DNA from: Thermoproteota archaeon
GTDB lineage: Archaea; Thermoproteota; Thermoprotei_A; Sulfolobales; Desulfurococcaceae
Length of the DNA: 6,415 bases
Direction: 5' to 3'
Assembly (NCBI GenBank): GCA_013154205.1
Contig: JAADCY010000123.1
Coordinates: 1 to 6,415, forward strand
Shown: positions 1 to 6,415 of the stretch, one piece after another
Numbering within the stretch: position 1 is the first letter of the stretch
How the letters are laid out: each line of letters begins with the position of its first letter
Position numbers and translations under genes: made by a program
The notes under the pieces: model-generated
Seen by the model: the letters and a program-made list of their open reading frames with translations, nothing else
What the model was told of the DNA's origin: nothing
Database searches by the model: none

Positions 1-552
1 GGGCTTGTAGGGGGCTATGTAATCAATTTGAGGAAGAGACGTGTAGACCCCGATTTCTATCTAAATGCTATACCTGGGTTAGCGGATGCGTTAACTAAGC
101 TCACGGGGTTTGTGTTTTTGGATACGAAGCATGGTCCTAGATATGTAAGTTTCACAACGCCGCTCATGGCGACGAGGGTAGACGTAATCAAGCGAGGTGT
201 TAGATACGACCCGAGCTATAAGGGTACTGCATATCGTGAGGAAAGTGATTTTCAGTATCAGGTTAGAAAGCTGGGTTATCGGATAGTGTACGAGCCTAGG
301 TTTCGAGTATTGCACCTATGCTTAGAGGAAGGAGGAAATAGATCTACTGACAATGCTGCAGCACGTTTTTACTGGAAGGCTCGAAACAATACGTACTACA
401 TCCGGAAACATGGTCTAGGAGTAGCAAGGCTTTTACTGAGCACATCCATAATAGCGGCCTATGCATTGCTTCACGGAGTTGCCTCGATTAAAGCTGTAGC
501 TAAAGGATTGAAAAATGGTACCCATCTTTCCAAGTCTAGACAATATGTCTAG
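1..552 (+). CDS. Family 2 glycosyltransferase, C-terminal part (5' end outside window)
   Basis: The frame is open from base 1 to a TAG at 550-552 (183 codons), so the start and the nucleotide-binding half of the GT-A domain lie upstream of the window. What remains is the acceptor-side half of a GT2 enzyme. It shows a 'FTTPLMATRVDVIKRG' segment, then 'YREESD' (E-E-S-D at 238-249), which corresponds to the acidic ED-type motif where GT2 enzymes carry the catalytic base, followed by 'GYRIVYEP' and a V-x-H strand. The 'YWKARNNTYYIRKHG' stretch is typical of GT2 enzymes that modify lipid-linked or surface glycans. A hydrophobic segment (about bases 418-510) may anchor the C-terminus in the membrane. 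It probably transfers a sugar from a nucleotide donor on the cytoplasmic side; neither donor nor acceptor can be read from the sequence. The last 38 bases overlap the next gene, which suggests one operon. The family call is firm; the substrate is unknown. Confidence 0.85.
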   Translation, partial: GLVGGYVINLRKRRVDPDFYLNAIPGLADALTKLTGFVFLDTKHGPRYVSFTTPLMATRVDVIKRGVRYDPSYKGTAYREESDFQYQVRKLGYRIVYEPRFRVLHLCLEEGGNRSTDNAAARFYWKARNNTYYIRKHGLGVARLLLSTSIIAAYALLHGVASIKAVAKGLKNGTHLSKSRQYV

Positions 553-1393
553 ACAAACGACTAGAGAAGTTAGGGTCATTGCTGAGAACGTTGCTATAGG
601 AGTGATAATGCAGAGGCTAGGAGAGTGCCGATATGCAAACCGGTATGTATGGCACCTTAAGGCTGCACTAACCCAGCAGCATGCTTCGCTTGAGCAGAAG
701 TATCGTGATGCTGCTGTATCCGTTGGTGATAAGCTTCTAGTGCTTGAATTCAAGGCTCCGGAATGCAATGTTGATGGAGAGAAGATCTATAAAGGAATAG
801 ATATGAGTAAGCTGGAGAAGATCGCGAATATCGTCGGTGAGAGAAACGTTCTCTTAGCGCTAATCCACGCTTACCTAGCGCCGAAATACGTAGCTAGCGT
901 AGCATCAGTTGGGCAATCATCGTATTTCTATCTCTGGCTAGCTGTGCCAGGGACAACCGCGTTTGTGCCTCTAGACGAGCTTCCAGCTCATCTCAAAACA
1001 GGTACCATCAAGCTGAAAGTGTTGAACAGTATACCTCCGGTAAATATTAGCTATGTCAATACGCTCATACCTACATGCGCTAAACCATCACTTCAGAACC
1101 CCGAGCCGAAATGCGCAAGCTGCGGAGGTCTATACTTTGCACCATCATCACTTCGAACACCTATACTCGAGTTAGAGAACAGCGTCAGGGTAAGGTCATA
1201 TACCTTCGCAGCGCTAATGAAACTATTCACGGAATGCCAGATTGGGTGCCCAATAACGTCAGAAATCATCAGTGAGCTACCGGAGTTAGCGGAATTAGGA
1301 GGACTTGAACCAATGTCTACATACCTACTAGTATTAGCTAAGGGTGTTCCATACCTAACACCATTAACAAAGATAAGGTTTTGGATAGAATGA
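515..1393 (+). CDS. Unrecognised protein with PD-(D/E)XK-nuclease-like signature and cysteine pairs
   Basis: I do not recognise this 292-residue soluble protein as a named family. Two starts are possible: ATG 515, with a weak AAAGGA about 8 bases upstream, or ATG 545, which overlaps the previous stop by only 8 bases and gives a natural-looking 'MSRQTTREV' N-terminus but has no ribosome binding site. Numbering from 515, residues 60-80 read E60 (end of a helix), R-D-A with D65, then a hydrophobic strand ending 'VLEFK' (E78, K80). This order resembles the helix-E, D, (D/E)xK core of PD-(D/E)XK nuclease-fold proteins. The C-terminal half has C188, C200-x2-C203 and C241-x3-C245, which could bind zinc or an iron-sulphur cluster. 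There is no signal peptide or clear membrane helix. Its stop overlaps the ATG of the GT4 gene, so it is probably co-translated with a glycosyltransferase, an unusual place for a nuclease-like protein. That it is a gene is near certain; the fold assignment is an inference. Confidence 0.85.
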   Translation: MVPIFPSLDNMSRQTTREVRVIAENVAIGVIMQRLGECRYANRYVWHLKAALTQQHASLEQKYRDAAVSVGDKLLVLEFKAPECNVDGEKIYKGIDMSKLEKIANIVGERNVLLALIHAYLAPKYVASVASVGQSSYFYLWLAVPGTTAFVPLDELPAHLKTGTIKLKVLNSIPPVNISYVNTLIPTCAKPSLQNPEPKCASCGGLYFAPSSLRTPILELENSVRVRSYTFAALMKLFTECQIGCPITSEIISELPELAELGGLEPMSTYLLVLAKGVPYLTPLTKIRFWIE

Positions 1394-2553
1394 GGGACAC
1401 AATAGTTATCCAAGTCTCTCCTTATCCGCCGGAGCCAGGCGCAGATTATCACGAGCAGCTAGCGCACCAACTATCAAGAGAACTCAAAGCACCAGTGATA
1501 GTGTTAGCAGGGCTAAACCACCTAAAGCTTCATGAGGCAATAAAACAGTACGGAGTAATTGAGATCCATGATAGAGTAATTGTTTACCGCGCGTTCTGGG
1601 CACCAAGAATAGCCGAATGTAAGAACCCTATAACGATAGTAAGATACCTCATAGCTTCACTCAAGGCTTTAGCACAGGTCGTAAGAACAGCTAAGAAATA
1701 CGCTAAGAAGGTCATTGCACACTTTCACTATGGACCAACTACATGGCCTGGAGCACTTCTCGGAGAGCACTACCCACTAGGAATGATCTTGGCAAGAGCC
1801 CTGAAAGCAAGAGTATTCTGGACAATCCATGCCTTCCTTACACCGCATCAGCTCCTTCAAGAGTCAAGAGAGCGAAGACTAAGCACTCTACTAGCTCTAC
1901 CACTAATAGCGTATTATCTAACCATAGCGAGAATAGCTGCGACAGCATGTCACAAAATCATAGCATTGGTAGACAACCCTAGCGCGCCAATAACCACTAT
2001 CCTATCAAGACTACTGGGTAAAAGGGTATTAGAAGAGGTACACCCACCGTTTAAACCATTAGCAAAGCCCTCGATCAACCATAGGAGAGACAAAGTACTC
2101 ATGATCTGCATAGGCTACATAAGGAAGGAAAAAGGATACCACAAACTATTACAATGGCTAGCAAATCTCAAGATTAAAGACCCTTCAATCTACAGAAGAC
2201 TCAAAGTCATCATAGCTGGAACTATCGATAGAAAGAAAAGAGAAGACATAGAGTACCTAAGGAATCTGATATCTATAAAGAACCAACATAAATTAACCAA
2301 CGTTGAATTCATAATTAAGAATCTAAGCAAAGAAGAGTTCCATTACCTACTACTCAAAGGCGATATCATATGGTGCGCCTACACAAAGAAATACGGTCCT
2401 AGCGGCATACTCGCATGGGCAAGAGCCTTTAGCAAGTATGCTATAATAATAGGTTCAGAATGGAGTTCCAGAGACCATAGTTATCGGACTTTAGAATCTA
2501 CTTCTTTTTCAGAACATACCAGAAACCTGATACGTATCTATAACGACACCTAG
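1390..2553 (+). CDS. Family 4 (GT-B fold) glycosyltransferase, divergent active site
   Basis: This 387-residue protein has the two-domain layout of GT4 retaining glycosyltransferases. The N-terminal domain opens with a beta strand and 'SPYPPEPGADYHEQLAHQL' (residues 10-28), the usual acceptor-side opening, and carries 'FWTIHAF' (143-149), matching the T-x-H segment of the family. The C-terminal domain starts at 'VLMICIGYIRKEKGYHKLL' (236-254), with the typical G-x(5)-K-G of the donor-binding site, followed by 'LKVIIAGTID' and 'NVEFIIKNLSKEEFHYLL'. At the usual E-x7-E position it reads 'KKYGPSGILAWARAF' (333-347), lacking both glutamates but keeping a P-S-G turn seen in some GT4 subgroups. I chose ATG 1390 over TTG 1381 because it forms an ATGA overlap with the previous stop, a classic coupled start. 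The protein is cytoplasmic, possibly membrane-associated, and likely adds a sugar to a lipid-linked glycan. Donor and acceptor are unknown. Confidence 0.85.
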   Translation: MRDTIVIQVSPYPPEPGADYHEQLAHQLSRELKAPVIVLAGLNHLKLHEAIKQYGVIEIHDRVIVYRAFWAPRIAECKNPITIVRYLIASLKALAQVVRTAKKYAKKVIAHFHYGPTTWPGALLGEHYPLGMILARALKARVFWTIHAFLTPHQLLQESRERRLSTLLALPLIAYYLTIARIAATACHKIIALVDNPSAPITTILSRLLGKRVLEEVHPPFKPLAKPSINHRRDKVLMICIGYIRKEKGYHKLLQWLANLKIKDPSIYRRLKVIIAGTIDRKKREDIEYLRNLISIKNQHKLTNVEFIIKNLSKEEFHYLLLKGDIIWCAYTKKYGPSGILAWARAFSKYAIIIGSEWSSRDHSYRTLESTSFSEHTRNLIRIYNDT

Positions 2554-2630
2554 AGAAGCAAGGCAATGTGCTAACATTAGTATTCCATACACCCAAGAGG
2601 TAGCAAGAGTTACAAGCTAAGTGTAATGCT

Positions 2631-2647
2631 AAGAGTACGCTTTAAAA
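2631..2647 (+). promoter_or_regulatory. Probable archaeal promoter (BRE + TATA box) for the membrane protein gene at 2665
   Basis: A TATA-like TTTAAAA (2641-2647) is preceded by a purine-containing AAGAGTACGC (2631-2640) that could serve as the TFB recognition element. The centre of the box is about 21 bases upstream of the ATG at 2665, so transcription starting at the usual archaeal distance would begin at or very near the start codon. That fits a leaderless transcript and the lack of a Shine-Dalgarno before this ATG. It lies in the only sizeable gap in the window (2554-2664), in which I see no other gene or RNA. Read by eye only. Confidence 0.5.
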
Positions 2648-2664
2648 CAACGTTGCAGTGAAAC

Positions 2665-4533
2665 ATGCAAGGTCGTGTAGGCGCCACTAGCCAGTTAGCT
2701 ATGATGCTAGTGCTGTATGGATTATCTGTAGTAATGGTATTAGCTTTAACTAGAGCTACAATGCCGCAGCTCTATGTGGTTGCTATTACAATGCTTTCAC
2801 TAGTATTAGGATTTGCACTGCTGCGTAGGAGTAAGCTCTGGTTCCTATGCTCATTGGTAATAGCTTACTTGGTAATTAGCTTGTCATGGTCTTTAGCATA
2901 CGGTTTCTCTACTTTGCCTCGTGACGATGTCTATCACTACTACCCATTTACTAAGTACGTATATGTTACAGGGCACTTTACGTATGCAGGCAAGGAGAAA
3001 CTATTGGAGAGAATATTCTTTGATATAATAGTCCCTTGGCCCGCTTGGCATATTCTAGTAGTTTCAATATCGAAAATCATGGGATTAAACTTATTCTATT
3101 CTTATCAAGTATCTCAAATGCTCACCACTTCGTTGCTAACAATATTGGTCCCAATTGCTTTAGTTAGATGCTTAGCTAGGGATCTAAATAATGATTACTC
3201 TAGGATTGCTTACCTTATTGCATCGATACTTCCATTTGTGAGCTTTGTTGTGTTCTCAAATACAAATCCAGTTAGCAGGTCTTTTGCGATAGCATTGTAT
3301 CTACTGATTTTATACTTGTTGGTTAAGTCAATAGCTGGATCTCTAGTTCCTTCAGCAGTAGCTATGTTTATAGTACTGCTCTGTGTAGATTTTACACATC
3401 CCTACTGGTGTTTAGCGCTTCCAACGATGCTATTACTCTCATGTATGCTAATGATGCTGGTAGTCAAGTTAATGCGTTGCTACAGATCTAACTATGTATA
3501 TTTACTAGGTAGGAAATTAGCTATATTGTCGTTCGTTACATTAGCTTCTTCAGTAGTATGGATCTTGTACTTCACATGGGGCGCTAGAGCTAGTCTCATA
3601 AATGCTATTGAGAGGCTCGCTGAAATGAGGTGGAGCAATATACTAGGGCTTAAGATTGCTGAACCTTGGCTTAAGACGGAAGCCGTGCAGGCGATGTTCT
3701 TCAAGGTTTACCCACTTGAACATGTAGTCTATTGGATGGTGTGGATAACAGACCTAATACCTATTGCGTTAGCTCTCGCAGGCTTCATAATAATGGTTCT
3801 ATCTATGATTAAAGGTCGTAGGGTTGGAATAAGATGCTTTTCTGTATTAGCACTACTATTATCATCTCTAGTAATCGCTATTCTTACTGGCGCATCTAGT
3901 AGCGGATTAGTAACTAGATATGCGATTCCGCTAGTATACATCGCAATGATGCTCTTTTTGATCGCTCTAGCTCCGGAAATGAGACGTACTTCAGCATTAA
4001 GATCACTGTTCCGTAAAAGATGTGTCATTTGGGTACTCGCGATAGCTATCCTAAGTCTATATGTTATAACTGCTGCGCTCAGCCTTGGAACCCGCACGTA
4101 TCAAGCCTCATTCATATGGTCTGGAAGCATAACGCTTGAAGACAAGGGTATGCATGCAGCGTTTGTGCAACCGCTAATGTCGTTCTGTAATAGGTACTGC
4201 ATATATCAACAATTCAGCTATCTCCTATGCGATGATAGCATAGTAAGGGTATTCTTACCCCTCAACGTATTCATGAACTTCACACTAAAGACAGCGTCTC
4301 TTTACGGTGGCGCAATGTCGCCTATCTCATTCACTATGTTAGCAAACCATAACATAAGTAATGCGCTCATTCTATCCGTACGAAATTTCAAACCCTTGTA
4401 TTGGGACTTAAGAAGCTTAACCTGGCTCCATATAGATATAGTTAAGCTATTCGAGAAATCCAAAGAGATAATACGCATAGACGGAGATATGCTTTATAAC
4501 AATGGTAGAGATAAGGTTTTATTCATACCTTAG
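2665..4533 (+). CDS. Polytopic membrane protein, GT-C-type glycosyltransferase-like, with C-terminal extracytoplasmic domain
   Basis: This is a 622-residue integral membrane protein with about 12-14 hydrophobic helices between residues 11 and 474 (for example 11-29, 34-53, 58-80, 180-198, 204-225, 283-303, 391-410, 416-436, 454-474), then a mostly polar tail (475-622). The loop after the first helices reads 'RDDVYHYYP' (86-94), with an acidic pair D87-D88 where GT-C glycosyltransferases place catalytic or metal-binding acids. It is followed by 'PWPAWHIL' (124-131), a P-x-x-x-H arrangement similar to that in archaeal GT-C-like proteins, and later by 'DFTHPYW' (242-248) and 'TRYAIPL' (417-423). 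It would use a lipid-phosphate sugar on the outer face of the membrane; this is inferred from topology and motifs, and I cannot name the exact family. The tail has three close cysteines (C508, C512, C522) that could form disulphides. It starts about 110 bases after the GT4 gene from its own likely promoter and is followed after 33 bases by another GT-C-like gene. Confidence 0.8.
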   Translation: MQGRVGATSQLAMMLVLYGLSVVMVLALTRATMPQLYVVAITMLSLVLGFALLRRSKLWFLCSLVIAYLVISLSWSLAYGFSTLPRDDVYHYYPFTKYVYVTGHFTYAGKEKLLERIFFDIIVPWPAWHILVVSISKIMGLNLFYSYQVSQMLTTSLLTILVPIALVRCLARDLNNDYSRIAYLIASILPFVSFVVFSNTNPVSRSFAIALYLLILYLLVKSIAGSLVPSAVAMFIVLLCVDFTHPYWCLALPTMLLLSCMLMMLVVKLMRCYRSNYVYLLGRKLAILSFVTLASSVVWILYFTWGARASLINAIERLAEMRWSNILGLKIAEPWLKTEAVQAMFFKVYPLEHVVYWMVWITDLIPIALALAGFIIMVLSMIKGRRVGIRCFSVLALLLSSLVIAILTGASSSGLVTRYAIPLVYIAMMLFLIALAPEMRRTSALRSLFRKRCVIWVLAIAILSLYVITAALSLGTRTYQASFIWSGSITLEDKGMHAAFVQPLMSFCNRYCIYQQFSYLLCDDSIVRVFLPLNVFMNFTLKTASLYGGAMSPISFTMLANHNISNALILSVRNFKPLYWDLRSLTWLHIDIVKLFEKSKEIIRIDGDMLYNNGRDKVLFIP

Positions 4534-4556
4534 CACATCTTCAATGAATAACTGTC

Positions 4557-4561
4557 GTGAT
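4557..4561 (+). promoter_or_regulatory. Shine-Dalgarno GTGAT deciding the start at ATG 4567
   Basis: GTGAT matches part of the archaeal GGAGGTGATC consensus that pairs with the 3' end of 16S rRNA, and it ends 5 bases before ATG 4567. None of the alternative starts lying in the main downstream frame (GTG 4610, 4616 and 4622, ATG 4637) has a comparable site. This points to 4567 as the true start and so to a frame break shortly after it. Confidence 0.55.
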
Positions 4562-4566
4562 GACCT

Positions 4567-6415
4567 ATGAAGGATGCTCGTAAGGCTCTCTTAGCTATTT
4601 TAGCTGCCTGTGTGTGTGTCAGTGCTATTTGTATTGATGCAACCGCTGCTTCCTCTGCATTATCTGCATGGAGATGAGAGGTACTATATTGGTCGTGCTC
4701 TGCAGGATATTGAGTTCTATATAGGTGTGAGACCCGCTAAAGATGTGTGGTTTAGTGCTGGTAATCATCCGTTTAGTGCTGAGACAATCATTGGTTTGTC
4801 GATAGTTTTGCAGGGAGAGTTTAGGAAGGCTCCTCAGAATCCGTGGAGGACTCATGTGGATAGGGGTCTATTGGTTGCTGCTAGGAGGAGTGCGTTGCTT
4901 GTTGGTCTCGTGGGGTTGGGTGCGCTGCTGTTCTTAGCTATCTATCTAGACCCTTGGCTTGCACCTATACCCATTCTATACCTCTTAGCGTCTCCGGGCT
5001 TCGTAGACTTCTCTATGAGGTGCATGCTCGATATCTATCTAGCTTCGTTCACTACACTGACTCTGGTATGCATATCGCTTTACGTGCTTACGGGGTCTCG
5101 CAAGTGGTTGCTGGCGTCGGGAGTCTTTGAGGGGCTTGCTCTAGGGTCTAAAACTGGCTGGGATCCGTTAGTAGCGTTTCTTGTGTGTAGCATTGCTATA
5201 CTTGTTACGGAGACGAGGTTCAAGGCTTTTATCAAGAGGTGGATTCTATACACGATACTCGCGTTCGTGTCATTTGGCTCTACGAGCACGGTCATCCTGC
5301 TGAGGCTCCAGCAACATATAAACTCCGTACTCAGGTACCACGCTACGCGAATAGAGCTAGCCAATATGCTCACTAACCAGCCCTTGATAGGCACAAGTGT
5401 TAGGGAGCTAGCTAGAGGCTACAGCATCTTTGCCTACCAGCATCCCATATGCATGCTGATAACGAGCGTCAGCATACTAGCTTTCATAGGGTTCCTAGTA
5501 TATGCCGCAGTTAAACACAGGTCTCTTCCGAGCAAGAGCTTTGGTAAGGCGAGCAACGATAGGTTGCTAAAGGTGGTGCTTCTCGCAGTAGCCTTCATGG
5601 CGCTGACGCTGCTCCTCACCTCAATGACGTTCGAGTACGGTCGTAACTACGCTAGGCTAACGCTCTACGAGTGCCTCGTAACGGTTCTCTGCCTAGCATA
5701 CCTGCTGAGAGGTAGGAGCACGCTAGTGAAGCTATCCTCAATATCTATAGTGTCAGCGCTCCTAGCTCTAGCGCTACACTCCTACTGGTGCAACGTGTTC
5801 GGCACGTGCTACTATAGCGGCAAGGGCTTCTTCTTCAGGAGCGGATGGGCACTCGCCGCACCGTGGCTCTGGATGGGTGGCAGAGAACCACTAAGCTACC
5901 TGATTCCTCCCGCCAAGCTCGTAAACCTAATTCCTTGGACCAGCTGGCTCCTACTCCTATCAGCGCTAGCATCACTAGCGCTCCTCGCAATCATTGGAGC
6001 AACAATAGGCATCCAACGCATACCCATAGCTATCCAAAGCACTACAAACATACTCAGAAACATTCATGCGCAGCTACGCAGCCTCTCAGCGAGAGCCTCC
6101 AAGAAAGTTATAGCAATTCGTAGACCGAGACCCACAACCAGAACAGAAGAAACCATCGAAACCAAAGCACCGGAAGCCTCAGAGAAAGCTGAAGAGACTG
6201 AAGCACATGGCGAGACCCCGCAGCCTAGCCTAAGCGACATAGCTAGCACTCTCCTCGAAGAGCTAGGTGAAGCACCTACAGACGACGCAATAGCTAGAGC
6301 ATTCATCAAGATAGCGGGAGCCTATGAAAAGCTCAAAGGATTAAAGAACTTAACGCTACGCGAAGCACTCACAATGCTAGCTAAGGAACAAGGCCTAGAC
6401 GTCAATGAAGTTCTA
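4567..6415 (+). CDS. GT39/PMT-like protein mannosyltransferase, 5' frame broken at a (TG)5 tract; 3' end outside window
   Basis: The main frame is open from after a TAG at 4601-4603 to the window end (604 codons). The best start, ATG 4567 behind a GTGAT ribosome binding site, reads in another frame and stops at TGA 4675-4677. The frames can join only near the TG tract at 4609-4619. Joined, the protein begins with K/R residues and one hydrophobic helix, then 'LHGDERYY' (D-E at 4673-4678), 'NHPF' (4763-4774), 'RCMLDIYL' (about 5018-5041) and 'LALGSKTGWDP'. These follow the order of the first-loop D-E, H-P, 'mLD' and 'glalasKw' motifs of dolichyl-phosphate-mannose protein mannosyltransferases (GT39). 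About 11-12 membrane helices extend to about base 6010. From about 6119 there is an Arg/Pro then Glu/Thr/Ala-rich linker and a helical domain containing 'LTLREALTML', reminiscent of the small soluble tails of some archaeal membrane proteins. The likely reaction is transfer of mannose or a related sugar from a lipid phosphate outside the membrane. The family is probable; the start is uncertain. A weak TTTTAT at 4517-4522 might be a promoter. Confidence 0.75.
4609..4619 (+). repeat. (TG)5 dinucleotide tract at the frame break
   Basis: Five and a half TG units (TGTGTGTGTGT) lie 42 bases inside the gene that starts at ATG 4567, at the point where its frame must change to reach the long GT39-like frame. 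Adding one TG unit (2 bases), or losing 1 base, restores a single open frame through the first membrane helix. Dinucleotide tracts are prone to replication slippage and to sequencing or assembly error. Confidence 0.8.

Noticed and set aside
2529..2538. Perfect 10-base palindrome GATACGTATC near the end of the GT4 gene.
   Set aside because: Short, inside a coding region, and not repeated elsewhere that I can see; likely chance.
2565..2578. Small inverted repeat AATGT-gcta-ACATT after the GT4 stop, as a possible terminator.
   Set aside because: A 5-base A/T-rich stem with no T-run after it is too weak to call, and archaeal termination relies mainly on T-runs.
3729..4097. A 122-codon reverse-strand open frame opposite the membrane protein gene.
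   Set aside because: It lies opposite strong membrane-helix coding sequence, has no domain and no promoter; explained as an antisense shadow.
4248..4262. Hairpin-like GGGTA-ttct-TACCC inside the 622-residue protein gene.
   Set aside because: Short stem in the middle of a clearly coding frame; no sign of a regulatory role.
4557..4620. GTGATGA at 4557-4563 matches the C box of archaeal C/D box sRNAs.
   Set aside because: No CTGA D box or C'/D' pair lies at the expected spacing downstream, and the motif is better explained as a Shine-Dalgarno for ATG 4567.
5845..6309. Open frames in other phases, on + at 5845-6123 and on - at 6064-6309.
   Set aside because: Both are shadows of the long GT39-like frame; their low-complexity Ser/Thr/His- or Ser/Ala-rich translations have no recognisable domain.
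1..6415. Search by eye for tRNA, CRISPR repeats, insertion-sequence ends or long direct repeats.
   Set aside because: Nothing convincing seen; genes cover almost the whole window and no spaced repeat array or transposase motif appears.

Overview
The window looks like part of a cell-surface glycosylation locus from a hyperthermophilic archaeon, most likely a crenarchaeote (Thermoproteota, Desulfurococcales-like). This rests on dense same-strand packing, heavy use of AGG/AGA for Arg and ATA for Ile, frequent TAG stops, a TATA-type promoter giving a near-leaderless start, a GTGAT-type Shine-Dalgarno, and protein families typical of archaeal envelope glycan assembly. No species can be named from the sequence alone. 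All supported genes are on the + strand, and no stretch longer than about 110 bases lacks a gene.

Layout. Bases 1-552 hold the 3' end of a family 2 (GT-A) glycosyltransferase. It overlaps an unrecognised 292-residue soluble protein (515-1393) that carries a PD-(D/E)XK-nuclease-like signature and a set of cysteines. That gene is joined by an ATGA stop/start overlap to a family 4 (GT-B) glycosyltransferase (1390-2553). A 111-base gap holds a likely promoter (about 2631-2647) for a 622-residue polytopic membrane protein (2665-4533) that looks like a GT-C-type enzyme with a C-terminal extracytoplasmic domain. From 4567 to the window end lies a second polytopic protein, which I read as a GT39 / protein-O-mannosyltransferase-like (PMT) enzyme with a charged linker and a small C-terminal soluble domain. 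Its 3' end is outside the window.

The most interesting point is at the 5' end of the last gene. The ATG with a good ribosome binding site (4567) is not in frame with the long coding frame. The two frames meet at a (TG)5 dinucleotide tract (4609-4619), and one extra TG unit would join them exactly and rebuild a canonical first membrane helix. This could be phase variation by repeat slippage, a natural knockout, a programmed frameshift or a sequencing error.

Working model (inference): the GT2 and GT4 enzymes would act on the cytoplasmic face to build sugar-lipid donors or a lipid-linked glycan. The two GT-C-like enzymes would use lipid-phosphate sugars on the outer face to finish glycans or transfer sugar to protein. 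The role of the nuclease-like protein between the two soluble glycosyltransferases is unexplained.
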